NCBI RefSeq assembly: GCF_002845275.2
Contig: NZ_CP088149.1
Span: 4,584,501-4,648,500, forward strand
DNA from: Pseudomonas sp. S06B 330
GTDB lineage: Bacteria > Pseudomonadota > Gammaproteobacteria > Pseudomonadales > Pseudomonadaceae
Direction: 5' to 3'
DNA length: 64,000 bases
Positions 7,807 to 16,507 of this stretch are shown here, piece by piece. Within the stretch, counting starts at the first letter, position 1. Each line of letters begins with the position of its first letter. The translations under genes and the position numbers were made by a program. Below the pieces are notes generated by a model. That model made no database searches, was not told the origin of the DNA, and saw only the letters and a program-made list of their open reading frames with translations.

Positions 7807-10434
7807 TCAACCGGTGTTGCGCAAGCCTGCCGCAATACCGGCCACAGTGACCAGCAAGGCCTGTTCCAGCGGGCTATCCAGAGCGGCTTCGCGCTGGCGT
7901 GAACGGGCCAGCAGCTCGGCCTGCAATAGATGTAGCGGGTCCAGGTAGGTGTTACGCAAACGGATGAATTCCAGGGTCTCTGGGCTGTGCGCCAGTAGCA
8001 CCGGCTGCCCGGTCAGACCCAGTACCACGTGGCAGGCCTGCGACAATAGGTCGCGCAAATGTGCACCCAAAGGTCGCAGTTCTGGTTGCACTAGACGTTC
8101 GTCGTAGGAGCGGGCGATCTCGGCATCGGCCTTGGCCAGTACCATTTCCAGCATGTCGATACGGGTGCGGAAAAACGGCCATTGTTCGCGCATCTCGGCC
8201 AGCAACGGGCCCTGTCCGCGCGTCAGCGCATTATTGAGTGCCGCTTCCCAGCCGAGCCAGGCCGGCAACATCAAACGGGTCTGGGTCCAGCCAAAGATCC
8301 ACGGAATCGCCCGCAGGCTTTCTATACCACCGGCACGGCGCTTGGCCGGACGGCTGCCCAACGGCAGGCGACCCAGTTCCTGCTCCGGAGTGGACTGACG
8401 AAAGTACTCGACGAACTCGGGGTTGTCACGCACCACGCCGCGGTAGGCCTTGACGCCGTCGGCGGCCAATTCGTCCATGAGCACACGCCAGGCCGGTTGC
8501 GGCGGTGGTGGCGGCAACAACGTCGCTTCCAGTACCGCGGCCAGGTACAGGTTGAGGTTCTGTTCAGCGATGTCCGGCAGACCGAACTTGAAGCGGATCA
8601 TCTCGCCCTGTTCGGTGGTACGGAAACGCCCGGCCACCGACCCTGGTGGCTGTGAAAGGATCGCCGCGTGGGCCGGGCCACCGCCGCGTCCGACAGTGCC
8701 GCCACGCCCATGAAACAACAACAGTTCGACCTGTTGTTCGCGACAGATCCGCACCAACGTCTCCTGGGCCCGGTACTGGGCCCAGGCCGCCGCCGTAGTG
8801 CCAGCGTCCTTGGCCGAATCGGAATAGCCGATCATCACTTCCTGCGGGCCGTGCAAGCCGGCGCGATAACCCGGCAAGCCGAGCAGACGCTCCATGACCG
8901 GTCCGGCGTTATCCAGGTCAGCCAGGGTTTCAAACAGCGGCACCACGCGCATAGGCCGCCGTACACCTGCTTCTTTGAGCAGCAGTTGCACGGCGAGCAC
9001 ATCAGAAGCGGCACCGGCCATGGAGATCACATAAGAGCCCAGGGAGGCGGCAGGTGCGGCGGCGATTTCCCGACACGTGGCCAACACCTCGGCCGTATCA
9101 GCCTGGGGCTTGAAGTCTCCAGGCAACAGCGGGCGACGGCTGTTGAGTTCTTGTTGGAGGAAGGCAATACGCGCGTCTTCGTCCCAATCGGTATAACGCC
9201 CCAAGCCCAGGTACTCGGTGATCTCACTGAGCGCCGCCGTGTGTCGGGCGGCATCCTGACGTACGTCCAGGCGCACCAGGAACAGGCCGAAGGTGACTGC
9301 CCGGCGTAGACAGTCAAGCAATGGACCATTGGCGATCACGCCCATGCCGCAGGCATGCAAAGACTCGAAACACAGGTGCAGGGGCTCAAACAGGTCATGG
9401 TTGTCTTGCAGAACCAAGGGCGATGGCGCTTGCGCCGAGGTCAACGCACTATGCGCCCAGCTACGGGTTTCGCGCAGGCGATCACGCAACTGTTTGAGCA
9501 GCGCGCGGTAAGGCTCGGCAGACTCGCCCACCTTGGCCCTGAGTGCCTCGCTGGCCTGCTGCATGGACAGTTCCGAGGCCAGGGCATCGATATCACGCAG
9601 GAACAAGTCAGCGGCCATCCAGCGCGCCAGCAACAGCACCTCGCGGGTCACCGCGGCGGTGACATTGGGATTGCCGTCACGGTCGCCGCCCATCCACGAG
9701 GCAAAGCGGATTGGCGCAGCCTCAAGCGGCAAGTGCAGGCCAGTGGCTGCGTGCAGGGCTTTGTCGACTTTGCCCAGATGATGAGGAATGGCCTGCCAGA
9801 GCGAATGCTCGATCACCGCAAAACCCCACTTGGCTTCGTCCACCGGCGTTGGCCGGGTGCGGCGGATTTCCTCGGTATGCCAGGCTTCGGCGATCAAGCG
9901 CTGCAAGCGTTCACGGACCTGCTCGCGTTCTGCGGGAATCAGGTCACGATGATCCTGAGCGGCCAATTGTACGGCAATGGCATCGTACTTCTGGATCAGC
10001 GTGCGGCGCGCCACTTCGGTGGGGTGGGCGGTCAGCACCAGTTCAATGCTCAGCTTGCCCACCTGACGCGCCAGCGCATCGTCGCTGTGCCCGGCGGCCT
10101 TGAGTCGCGCCAGCAGCTCAGGCAATACTCGCGATTCAAAGGGTTCGTCCTGGCCGGCATCGCGACGGCGAATCAATTGATACTGCTCGGCGATGTTGGC
10201 CAGATTGAGAAACTGGTTGAAGGCCCGCGCCACAGGTAACAGCTCATCTTCGGCGAGGTCGTCGAGGCTTGAGCTCAGCTGCTCGGCACTCCCACTTCGA
10301 TCAGCCTTGGCGCTGCGGCGAATGGCTTCGATTTTCTGCAGGAACGCTTCGCCGTGCTGCTCACGAATGGTGTCCCCCAACAACTCACCCAGCAAATGAA
10401 CATCTTCACGCAAGCGCACATCGATATCAGTCAT
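7807..10434 (-). CDS. ppc: Phosphoenolpyruvate carboxylase
   Basis: Anaplerotic enzyme: PEP + bicarbonate to oxaloacetate + phosphate. The protein carries the catalytic-His region [14 protein letters not shown], the [16 protein letters not shown] motif, the second active-site region YSDSAKDAG, the glycine-rich loop [15 protein letters not shown], and the conserved C-terminus ending with NTG. The open frame extends 71 codons upstream, but the ATG at 10434 ([20 protein letters not shown]) is preceded by GGAGACAAGG and gives 875 aa, the expected size. The upstream extension overlaps the divergent small gene's control region and is not family sequence. Confidence 0.97.
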   Translation of the reverse strand: MTDIDVRLREDVHLLGELLGDTIREQHGEAFLQKIEAIRRSAKADRSGSAEQLSSSLDDLAEDELLPVARAFNQFLNLANIAEQYQLIRRRDAGQDEPFESRVLPELLARLKAAGHSDDALARQVGKLSIELVLTAHPTEVARRTLIQKYDAIAVQLAAQDHRDLIPAEREQVRERLQRLIAEAWHTEEIRRTRPTPVDEAKWGFAVIEHSLWQAIPHHLGKVDKALHAATGLHLPLEAAPIRFASWMGGDRDGNPNVTAAVTREVLLLARWMAADLFLRDIDALASELSMQQASEALRAKVGESAEPYRALLKQLRDRLRETRSWAHSALTSAQAPSPLVLQDNHDLFEPLHLCFESLHACGMGVIANGPLLDCLRRAVTFGLFLVRLDVRQDAARHTAALSEITEYLGLGRYTDWDEDARIAFLQQELNSRRPLLPGDFKPQADTAEVLATCREIAAAPAASLGSYVISMAGAASDVLAVQLLLKEAGVRRPMRVVPLFETLADLDNAGPVMERLLGLPGYRAGLHGPQEVMIGYSDSAKDAGTTAAAWAQYRAQETLVRICREQQVELLLFHGRGGTVGRGGGPAHAAILSQPPGSVAGRFRTTEQGEMIRFKFGLPDIAEQNLNLYLAAVLEATLLPPPPPQPAWRVLMDELAADGVKAYRGVVRDNPEFVEYFRQSTPEQELGRLPLGSRPAKRRAGGIESLRAIPWIFGWTQTRLMLPAWLGWEAALNNALTRGQGPLLAEMREQWPFFRTRIDMLEMVLAKADAEIARSYDERLVQPELRPLGAHLRDLLSQACHVVLGLTGQPVLLAHSPETLEFIRLRNTYLDPLHLLQAELLARSRQREAALDSPLEQALLVTVAGIAAGLRNTG

Positions 10435-10569
10435 CAGCCTTGTCTCCGGCATTCCTGGAAAACCGCTCTGGGTCCAGAGTGCCCCAGTACCGGTCGTGCT
10501 TTCAAGGCAGACCAAAGCCTGCACAGTGTCTACGCTCAAATCAGGTACCCAGGCTTTTACGAGGTGATC

Positions 10570-10914
10570 ATGAAAATCCGCGAGCTTGCGCAGCATTGGG
10601 AGCAGAACGCCAAAGGCCGCCTGAGCCCCACCGGCCATGTCCTGCATCTTGACGTGGAATCGGCGGCGCGTCTGGCCGCACTCACCGAGATGTACCCCAA
10701 GCGTCGCCCCGAAGAACTGCTCGGTGAATTACTCGGCGCGGCACTGGAAGAGCTGGAAGCGAGCTTTCCCTACATCCAGGGCCAGCAGGTCATTGCCACC
10801 GATGAAGAAGGTGATCCGCTTTACGAAGACATCGGCCCGACACCGCGCTTTCTGGCATTGTCCCGTCGTTATCTGCACGACATGAGCAGTCGCAAAGACG
10901 AACAACCCCACTGA
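10570..10914 (+). CDS. Conserved hypothetical protein divergent from ppc
   Basis: 114 aa from the ATG at 10570, which has GAGGTGATC just upstream; the longer open frame to 10354 would invade ppc. The protein is soluble and acidic, with a helical core ([20 protein letters not shown]) followed by [19 protein letters not shown]. Homologues in Pseudomonas are sometimes labelled type 1 pili tip component, a label I see no support for: there is no signal peptide, Cys pair or pilin motif. The helix pattern would also suit a small DNA- or protein-binding regulator. Function unknown. Confidence 0.75.
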   Translation: MKIRELAQHWEQNAKGRLSPTGHVLHLDVESAARLAALTEMYPKRRPEELLGELLGAALEELEASFPYIQGQQVIATDEEGDPLYEDIGPTPRFLALSRRYLHDMSSRKDEQPH

Positions 10915-11041
10915 CGCCCCTCCTCCAAGCCGTTAGCGAGCGCCTGAACAGGCGCCCGCATACTACGGCCCGCGCTTGAAGTTCAAAAAATCAAGCTAGC
11001 CAATCCGTCGCCAAAACCGGTGAACGTGCAGCAATTTTTCT

Positions 11042-11069
11042 GAACTATTGAAAAAACGCCAAAGTCAGA
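11042..11069 (+). promoter_or_regulatory. Probable AlgU (sigma-22/sigma-E) promoter for the envelope lipoprotein pair
   Basis: GAACTA at 11042-11047 and TCAGA at 11065-11069, separated by 17 bp, match the ECF sigma-E/AlgU pattern (GAACTT, 16-17 bp, TCnnA). The site lies about 115 bp ahead of the first gene. AlgU control of lptF is known in P. aeruginosa, which fits. It is read from sequence only. Confidence 0.55.
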
Positions 11070-11183
11070 ACCTGTAGCCATCCTGGCAAAGACCCTCTGC
11101 AAGCGCGTGGACCGCATTTCCCGCCGCAGCTGATTGGCGCCAATGGACTGTTATGGAATTCGTTGTTCATCAGGAGCGATCCA

Positions 11184-11597
11184 ATGGAGTTGACCACCAT
11201 GAAGACCCGTACCGCTACGACCACATCGAACCACCTGCGCGGGCTCAAACTGGCCGCACTGGCACTGGGCAGCAGCCTGGTGCTGGCCGGTTGTGCCGGC
11301 AACCCACCCAGCGAACAGTTCGCTGTGAGCCAATCAGCCGTCAACGCTGCGGTCAGCGCTGGCGGCACCGAGTTTGCCGCGGTTGAAATGAAAGCGGCCC
11401 AAGACAAGCTCAAGCAGGCTGAAATCGCCATGCACGACAAACACTACGACGACGCCAAGCGCCTGGCCGAACAGGCCGAGTGGGACGCCCGGGTCGCCGA
11501 ACGCAAGGCTCAGGCCGCCAAGGCCGAAAAAACCGTAAAGGATGCCCAAGAGGGCGTACAGGACGTGCGTGAGGAAGGTATGCGCAACGCCCAGTGA
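11184..11597 (+). CDS. DUF4398-domain lipoprotein
   Basis: Small envelope lipoprotein. After a positively charged N-terminus, the signal segment LAALALGSSLVLAGC ends in a lipobox Cys. The mature part is a long, Lys/Ala/Glu-rich helix (about 50-130), probably an extended coiled coil in the periplasm. Its domain is the same type as the N-terminal half of the next gene, lptF, 50 bp downstream. The start at 11184 has AGGAG 8 bp upstream; an in-frame ATG at 11199 is also possible. The pair is probably one transcript. The exact role (periplasmic spacer or outer-membrane to peptidoglycan tether) is inferred. Confidence 0.85.
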   Translation: MELTTMKTRTATTTSNHLRGLKLAALALGSSLVLAGCAGNPPSEQFAVSQSAVNAAVSAGGTEFAAVEMKAAQDKLKQAEIAMHDKHYDDAKRLAEQAEWDARVAERKAQAAKAEKTVKDAQEGVQDVREEGMRNAQ

Positions 11598-11647
11598 GGC
11601 GACGCTGTCGACCCGTGCATTGGTAAACAATCAAAGGATGAACTGTT

Positions 11648-12436
11648 ATGCGTAAAGACATGATGATCCCCGCCCTTCTGGCCCTTAGCGTTGGCCTGGC
11701 CGCTTGTTCCACGCAACCAAACGCCAACCTGGAATCGGCCCGGACCAACTTCTCGACCCTGCAAAGCAACCCGCAGGCGAGCAAAGTCGCCGCCCTGGAA
11801 ACCAAAGAAGCTCAGGATTATTTGAACAAAGCCGATCAGGCCTACATGGAGAAGGAAGACCAGGAAAAAGTTGACCAGCTCGCCTACCTGACCAACCAGC
11901 GTATCGAAGTGGCCAAGCAAACCATCGCCCTGCGCAGTGCCGAAGCCACGCTCAACGATGCCTCAGACAAGCGCGCTCAGGCGCAGCTTGATGCCCGCGA
12001 TGCGCAGATCAAAAAACTGCAGGACAGCCTCAACGCCAAGCAGACCGATCGCGGCACCCTGGTGACCTTCGGCGACGTACTGTTCGACTTCGACAAAGCC
12101 ACCCTAAAAAGCAGTGCCTACCCCAACATCACCCAGCTGGCGCAGTTTCTCCAGCAAAACCCTGACCGCAAGGTGATTGTCGAGGGTTATACCGATAGCA
12201 AAGGCAGCGCCAACTACAACCAGTCGCTGTCTGAGCGCCGTGCAACCTCGGTACGCATGGCCCTGGTGCGTGCCGGAGTGGATCCGGCGCGGATTGTTGC
12301 CCAAGGCTATGGCAAAGAGTTCCCGGTGGCGGATAACTCAAGCAACTCGGGACGGGCGCAAAACCGTCGGGTGGAAGTGACCATCTCCAATGACAACCAG
12401 CCGGTGGCGCCGCGGACAGTGAGTCAGGCGCATTGA
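11648..12436 (+). CDS. lptF: OmpA-family outer-membrane lipoprotein LptF (lipotoxin F type)
   Basis: 262 aa. Lipoprotein signal MIPALLALSVGLAAC, then a DUF4398-like helical region (about 30-130), then an OmpA C-terminal peptidoglycan-binding domain (about 140-245) with FGDVLFDFDKATLK, VIVEGYTDSKGSANYNQSLS and the NRRVEV end. Asp and Arg residues for diaminopimelate binding lie in GYTDSKG and NRRVE. It would anchor the outer membrane to the cell wall. It matches P. aeruginosa LptF in size and domain order; it is not the LPS-export permease LptF. Ribosome site AAGGA upstream of the ATG. Confidence 0.9.
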   Translation: MRKDMMIPALLALSVGLAACSTQPNANLESARTNFSTLQSNPQASKVAALETKEAQDYLNKADQAYMEKEDQEKVDQLAYLTNQRIEVAKQTIALRSAEATLNDASDKRAQAQLDARDAQIKKLQDSLNAKQTDRGTLVTFGDVLFDFDKATLKSSAYPNITQLAQFLQQNPDRKVIVEGYTDSKGSANYNQSLSERRATSVRMALVRAGVDPARIVAQGYGKEFPVADNSSNSGRAQNRRVEVTISNDNQPVAPRTVSQAH

Positions 12437-12468
12437 AGATTGTGAGAGCCAATGCCATGTGATGGTCT

Positions 12469-12555
12469 TGTGGGAGCTGGCCTTGTCAGCGATGTAGGCG
12501 ACGCGCAGCAACTGATACCGCGCTGATGCCATCGCCAGAAAGGCTGGCTCCCACA
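12469..12555. repeat. REP pair (inverted) downstream of lptF
   Basis: A unit reading TGTGGGAGCTGGCCTTGTCAG is followed after about 40 bp by its inverted partner ending GGCTGGCTCCCACA. The same pair occurs at 19306, 30080, 36316, 48921, 55659 and 63616 in this window, always between genes. Typical Pseudomonas REP/BIME arrangement that can fold into a long hairpin in RNA. Confidence 0.85.
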
Positions 12556-12591
12556 GTTCAACTTCAGCTCTCACATCAATTGGCGATGCTG

Positions 12592-12921
12592 TTACTCCTG
12601 AACTTCCTGCGGGGTCTCCTGCCCCATGCAACGCACCGCCTGCTTCTTGTTGTCGACCAGCACACCGGTCAGCCCCTTCTGTGACATGTCGAACAATACC
12701 AGGACTCCATCAACGCACTGCGCTACCTGATTGGCGGGCTTGAGGGAGATTTTGTAGTCCTCCCCCGGAACTGTCTTGAGCATGGTGAAATCGGACAACA
12801 ACAGCGCATCTTCAGGCTTGGCGAAATGCAGGTAGCCGTAATACCACAGCGCCCCTACGGTACCGATGATGCTGCATACACCCGTGATAATCAGGGGAAT
12901 CGCGTTACGTTCTTCACTCAT
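12592..12921 (-). CDS. Small inner-membrane protein, last gene of the DUF1704 operon
   Basis: 109 aa with one membrane segment near the N-terminus (IPLIITGVCSIIGTVGALWY, about 8-30) followed by a soluble periplasmic or cytoplasmic part with two Cys (69 and 98). I cannot name the family. Its ATG overlaps the stop codon of the hydrolase gene by 4 bp (ATGA), so translation is coupled. It is the last gene of a five-gene minus-strand operon and is followed by a REP pair. Function unknown; a role in the envelope with the two lipoproteins of the operon is plausible. Confidence 0.75.
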   Translation of the reverse strand: MSEERNAIPLIITGVCSIIGTVGALWYYGYLHFAKPEDALLLSDFTMLKTVPGEDYKISLKPANQVAQCVDGVLVLFDMSQKGLTGVLVDNKKQAVRCMGQETPQEVQE

Positions 12922-13841
12922 TGTGACGTCTCGTCAGGGTAATTGGGGATTTCGGCCAAACGCCGCAATCCATTGAAATGTTCCGGGTCTTCGAGAAACC
13001 GCAGCATCACTTGTCGCCAGGTCTTGTCGGCGAAGGTCTGCACATGACCGCCACGAGTCAGTTGCAATACGCGCGGCGGTGGGGCCGCCTGGTAGAGCTG
13101 CAGACCATTGACCAGCGGCACGATCGGGTCATCGATGCTGTGGAAAAAAAGCTTTGGCGGGGTTTTGATCTGGGCAATCGAATAAATCGCACTGTCACCA
13201 TCGGGCACCAACCATGACAGCGGCACCTGAAACGGCCAGGTCAGCCAGGAGGTACTCAGGGCAAAGCGTCCGACTTGACGGTAGCTGGCCGGCACACCAT
13301 CGAACACCAGCGCCTTGAAACGCTTGGCCTGCTGCGGGTGCTGGGCCAGGTAATGAATGGCCATGGCACCGCCCAAGCTCTGCCCGAGCAGCACTTGTGG
13401 CTTGCCCTGTACTTCGGGCGCTTGGTCCAGCCAGTCCAGTGCGGCGCCGATGTCCTGGTAGACCTCGGGCAATGCGGGGTTGCCCTGGGACAGCCCATAA
13501 CCGCGGTAATCGAGCAACAGCACCTGATAGCCCTGCTTGGGCAACCACCAACTGCCACCCAGGTGCCAGGCCAGGTTGCCGCCATTGCCATGCAGATGCA
13601 GCACCGTACCCTTGACCTCGACGCCCGCCTTGGCCGGCAGCCACCAGCCGTGCAAGCGCGTGCCATCGGCTGCCGTGAGGGTTACGTCACGGTACTCAAG
13701 CTTGGCTTTCTCTGGAGTGAACGGCTGGCCAGGTTCGGGGTAGAACAGCAGCGAACTGCAGCCACCCAGACTCAGCAGCACCAGCAGCAGGCCCAGGGGC
13801 CTGCGCCATGCTTCAGAGAATGTTCGAATAATCGGCTTCAA
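12918..13841 (-). CDS. Alpha/beta-hydrolase lipoprotein
   Basis: Serine hydrolase with a lipoprotein signal (LLVLLSLGGC, Cys28). Alpha/beta-hydrolase features are the oxyanion-loop region LHLHGNGGNLAWH, DYRGYGLSQG, the nucleophile elbow GQSLGG (Ser155), a probable acid Asp in HSIDDPIVP (about 238) and His in RGGHVQTF (about 266), so the triad looks complete. The only credible start is a TTG at 13841 with no strong ribosome site. It overlaps the preceding DUF1704 gene by 29 bp. The substrate is unknown; a lipid or acyl ester in the envelope is an inference. Confidence 0.85.
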   Translation of the reverse strand: MKPIIRTFSEAWRRPLGLLLVLLSLGGCSSLLFYPEPGQPFTPEKAKLEYRDVTLTAADGTRLHGWWLPAKAGVEVKGTVLHLHGNGGNLAWHLGGSWWLPKQGYQVLLLDYRGYGLSQGNPALPEVYQDIGAALDWLDQAPEVQGKPQVLLGQSLGGAMAIHYLAQHPQQAKRFKALVFDGVPASYRQVGRFALSTSWLTWPFQVPLSWLVPDGDSAIYSIAQIKTPPKLFFHSIDDPIVPLVNGLQLYQAAPPPRVLQLTRGGHVQTFADKTWRQVMLRFLEDPEHFNGLRRLAEIPNYPDETSQ

Positions 13842-15090
13842 TCCGGTCCAGGCTCAGGTGATTGAGGAAGTTGGAGAAACACATCCAGGCCGACAGTGCA
13901 TTGAGGTCGCGAAACTGCTCCGGTAAGTACTTGGGCGGTTCCACGAGGCCTTCGTCGACCAGTTGGCGCAAGGTGCGCATGTCTTCAAGGGTGGTCTTGC
14001 CGCAAAACAGCAAGGGGATCTGTTCGAGCTTGCCCTTGCGCACGGCCAACTGAATATAGTTGTAAACCATGATGAAGCCCTTGAGGTAGGACAAGTCCTT
14101 GGTAAATGGCAAACCATTGGGCACCGAGCCACGGAACACTCGACTGGCATTGCCGTAGCTTTCCGGCATACCGAAGCCCTGGGCGCGGAAGAATTCGTAG
14201 ACCTGCATGAAGTCGGCGCCCTCCTCGACCATGTGGATGGCCCGGGTGCGGTTGGTCAGTTTGCGCAGGCGGCTCGGGTAGGAGGCAAAAGCAATCACTT
14301 CCATGAGAATCGCCAGGCCTTCCTGGGTCACCGTCGATGAGGGGGGGCCCTTGGCCAGGAAGGTACAGATCGGCTGGTTCAAGCCGTTGAGGGTGGTGCC
14401 GACATGCACCAGGCCTTCGTGGACTTCCAGTGCGCGTACGTCACGGCTGTTGAACATGGCATCAGCGCGGATCTTGATGTAATCGGCACCCGCCGCGGCA
14501 TCGGCGACGATACCGTCAGACTCGAACACCCGAATGGTGTCCTCGGCCTCGTTGAACACTTTGTTCAAGCGTCCCTGGAGGAGCTCTACGGCTTGTTTGG
14601 CGGTGAGGTTTTTCGGTTCGTCCTTGAGATCGCCGCGACCATCGATGTTGTTCAGATAGTCCGAAAGCATCAGGCCCAGGTCGGCCAGGGTCGGATCACC
14701 GGCATGGAACGCATCGGATGCCGCGCCGTACAGCTCTTGGGAGATCAGGCCAAAGTCTTCAGTGCCGCGCGCTTCAAGCATGCGCACCACCATGCGGTAT
14801 TCCTTGCACATACGCCGCATGATCTGCCCGACCGGGTTGAACTGCCCCAACTGGCGGGTGATGTCACGCTCGATGTTCTGGAACTCGAGTTTGACTGCAC
14901 TTGAGTCGAACGACAGCGGCCGCGCCTGGTAATAGGCACGGTCCACCGCGGGTGGCTCCTTGCCCTTGGCGTTGAGAAAACCCTGGCGGATGGTGTCGTC
15001 CCACTTCACCGCATCGAGCACGCGAATCGGCGTTTGTGCCAGGACAATGCGATCAGACAAGGCACGAATCGTCTGCTGGTACTCGTCCAC
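13813..15090 (-). CDS. DUF1704 (QEGLA-motif) protein, MATCAP-like metallopeptidase fold
   Basis: 425 aa, matching the bacterial family labelled flavohemoglobin expression-modulating QEGLA motif protein (DUF1704). Two hallmarks are visible: HEGLVH at 224-229, an HExxxH zinc signature, and QEGLA at 256-260, whose Glu is a likely third ligand. Eukaryotic members (MATCAP/TMCP) are zinc carboxypeptidases, so an intact active site suggests a peptidase. No signal peptide is seen, so it is probably cytoplasmic. GTG start with AGGAG 7 bp upstream. It is third in a five-gene operon after a TetR gene and a lipoprotein. The physiological substrate in bacteria is not known to me. Confidence 0.85.
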   Translation of the reverse strand: MDEYQQTIRALSDRIVLAQTPIRVLDAVKWDDTIRQGFLNAKGKEPPAVDRAYYQARPLSFDSSAVKLEFQNIERDITRQLGQFNPVGQIMRRMCKEYRMVVRMLEARGTEDFGLISQELYGAASDAFHAGDPTLADLGLMLSDYLNNIDGRGDLKDEPKNLTAKQAVELLQGRLNKVFNEAEDTIRVFESDGIVADAAAGADYIKIRADAMFNSRDVRALEVHEGLVHVGTTLNGLNQPICTFLAKGPPSSTVTQEGLAILMEVIAFASYPSRLRKLTNRTRAIHMVEEGADFMQVYEFFRAQGFGMPESYGNASRVFRGSVPNGLPFTKDLSYLKGFIMVYNYIQLAVRKGKLEQIPLLFCGKTTLEDMRTLRQLVDEGLVEPPKYLPEQFRDLNALSAWMCFSNFLNHLSLDRIEADYSNIL

Positions 15091-15127
15091 CCTACACTCC
15101 TTGATTGGTCTGTATTGCTAACCTTGA

Positions 15128-15673
15128 TTACTTGCCGGCCCGCTGAAACCGCGCCACTTCGATGAACAGGTCGGAGTTGGCCGGGTCGTCCAGGTAGGCC
15201 AGGACCCGCTCGGCCGGGCTGTCGATCAGCACACCCTCACCATTGTCCTCGGGTACCTCGTAGGTACGCCCGCTCAGCTCTTTTTTCGCCACGGCCTGGT
15301 TAACCTGTTCAACATCGAGGTTGTAGATCACCAACTCCTTGCCATCTATGACGTCAAAGCCGCCAATCAGGAAGTTGCCGCCCAGGCGCTTGGGCACGCC
15401 CGCCGAGAGGTACCAGCGGTTGCCGTGTCTGGACACCGTGAATACGTACTCGTCACGTTTTTTGTCCTTGCCGATGGCCACTGCCTTGTAAGCGTCACCG
15501 CCACTGCGACTGATCTGCAGGGTCAGTGGCTCACCCCAGGCGTCTTTGCTGGACCATTTGCCCAGCAAGGTCTTGGGCGCGGCCTCATTGGCCGGCATTG
15601 GCTCATTGAAGGTCACCAGACAACCACCCAGCAGCAGGAACGACAGCGCCAACAGCAGACTTCTGGCTTTCAT
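15128..15673 (-). CDS. Lipoprotein of unknown function
   Basis: 181 aa from the ATG at 15673, which has a strong AAGGAG site; the longer frame upstream is not used. The lipoprotein signal is LLLALSFLLLGGC (Cys near residue 18). The mature part looks beta-rich, with a WSSKDAWGEPLTLQI start and several short strands ending in PANSDLFIEVARFQRAGK. No enzyme motif is visible. It lies between a TetR regulator and the DUF1704 gene, 28 and 37 bp away. I do not recognise a named family. Confidence 0.8.
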   Translation of the reverse strand: MKARSLLLALSFLLLGGCLVTFNEPMPANEAAPKTLLGKWSSKDAWGEPLTLQISRSGGDAYKAVAIGKDKKRDEYVFTVSRHGNRWYLSAGVPKRLGGNFLIGGFDVIDGKELVIYNLDVEQVNQAVAKKELSGRTYEVPEDNGEGVLIDSPAERVLAYLDDPANSDLFIEVARFQRAGK

Positions 15674-15701
15674 CGGGTTCTCCTTGAAATAGGGTCGCGC
15701 C

Positions 15702-16406
15702 TCACACGGCGGCCAGCACCAAATGCAGGTACCGGGTAAGGATAGCGAGCATCTGCGCTTGCGCATCAACGCGTGAGTCGTCGAGCAGGCCCTGATATTC
15801 CATCTGCTCGATAATCGCCGTCAACACCAGCGCGTCTTGCTGTGGCTGGCGCGAGCCCACGACCTGAAGCATCTGGCAGGCACCACGGAGCAAAATCTGC
15901 TCATGCAGCTTGACCAGTTCAGCCAGGCGCGGGCACAGCAAAGCCTCCTGGCGAAAGGCCTGCTCGGCCATAAGAAAGTCACGACGGTTGTGTAACTGAC
16001 GCTGCACGTATTCAGCCGTCATCTTCGCCACTTCATCGGCCAGGCGCGCCCGGCACTGCGGGCTTTGGTCACCCTGAGAAAGCAACTGGCGCAGCACGAC
16101 CTCGGTGTGCTCCCACAGTTTGGCCATGTAGGCCGCACTGCGCTCGACATACTGGGCGAAGGTATCGGTGAGCAGGTCTTCGATGTCTTTGAAATAGTAG
16201 GTAGTCGCCGACAGCGGCACCCCGGCCTCAGCCGCCACGGCGCGGTGGCGTACACCGCGCACGCCCTCACGCACGACAATGCGCATGGCGGCATCGAGTA
16301 TGTCCTGGCGGCGCTGTTCGCTGCCCTGACGACTGGCCTTGCGGCCCTGATACTGAACACTTTCGGCAACTGTCGTGGCAACGCCAGCGGCACCTTGTTG
16401 AGCCAT
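15702..16406 (-). CDS. TetR-family regulator, first gene of the DUF1704 operon
   Basis: Predicted DNA-binding regulator. The TetR helix-turn-helix lies at about residues 25-75: RRQDILDAAMRIVVREGVRG, then VRHRAVAAEAGVPLSATTYY and FKDIEDLL. The C-terminal domain is helical and ligand-type unknown. The ATG at 16406 (MAQQGAAG) is used here; a GTG 4 codons upstream follows a G-rich stretch and cannot be excluded. It is the promoter-proximal gene of the operon and probably controls it; the lysS terminator lies just upstream. Confidence 0.85.
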   Translation of the reverse strand: MAQQGAAGVATTVAESVQYQGRKASRQGSEQRRQDILDAAMRIVVREGVRGVRHRAVAAEAGVPLSATTYYFKDIEDLLTDTFAQYVERSAAYMAKLWEHTEVVLRQLLSQGDQSPQCRARLADEVAKMTAEYVQRQLHNRRDFLMAEQAFRQEALLCPRLAELVKLHEQILLRGACQMLQVVGSRQPQQDALVLTAIIEQMEYQGLLDDSRVDAQAQMLAILTRYLHLVLAAV

Positions 16407-16472
16407 TGCAGGAGTCACGGCTGATCTACCCCCATGAGTTGGATCCGATGGATGAATTTTCTACGGGCATGA

Positions 16473-16496
16473 AAAAGCCGCCCCGGAAGGCGGCTT
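16473..16496 (-). terminator. Rho-independent terminator of lysS
   Basis: AAGCCGCC and GGCGGCTT arms around a short loop, followed on the minus strand by TTTTTC. It sits 12-35 bp after the lysS stop codon. Confidence 0.85.
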
Positions 16497-16507
16497 GTTC
16501 AGATCAC

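Noticed and set aside
10435..10647. Upstream extension of ppc
   Set aside because: These 71 codons are not PEP-carboxylase sequence and overlap the start of the divergent small gene; the ATG at 10434 has its own ribosome site.
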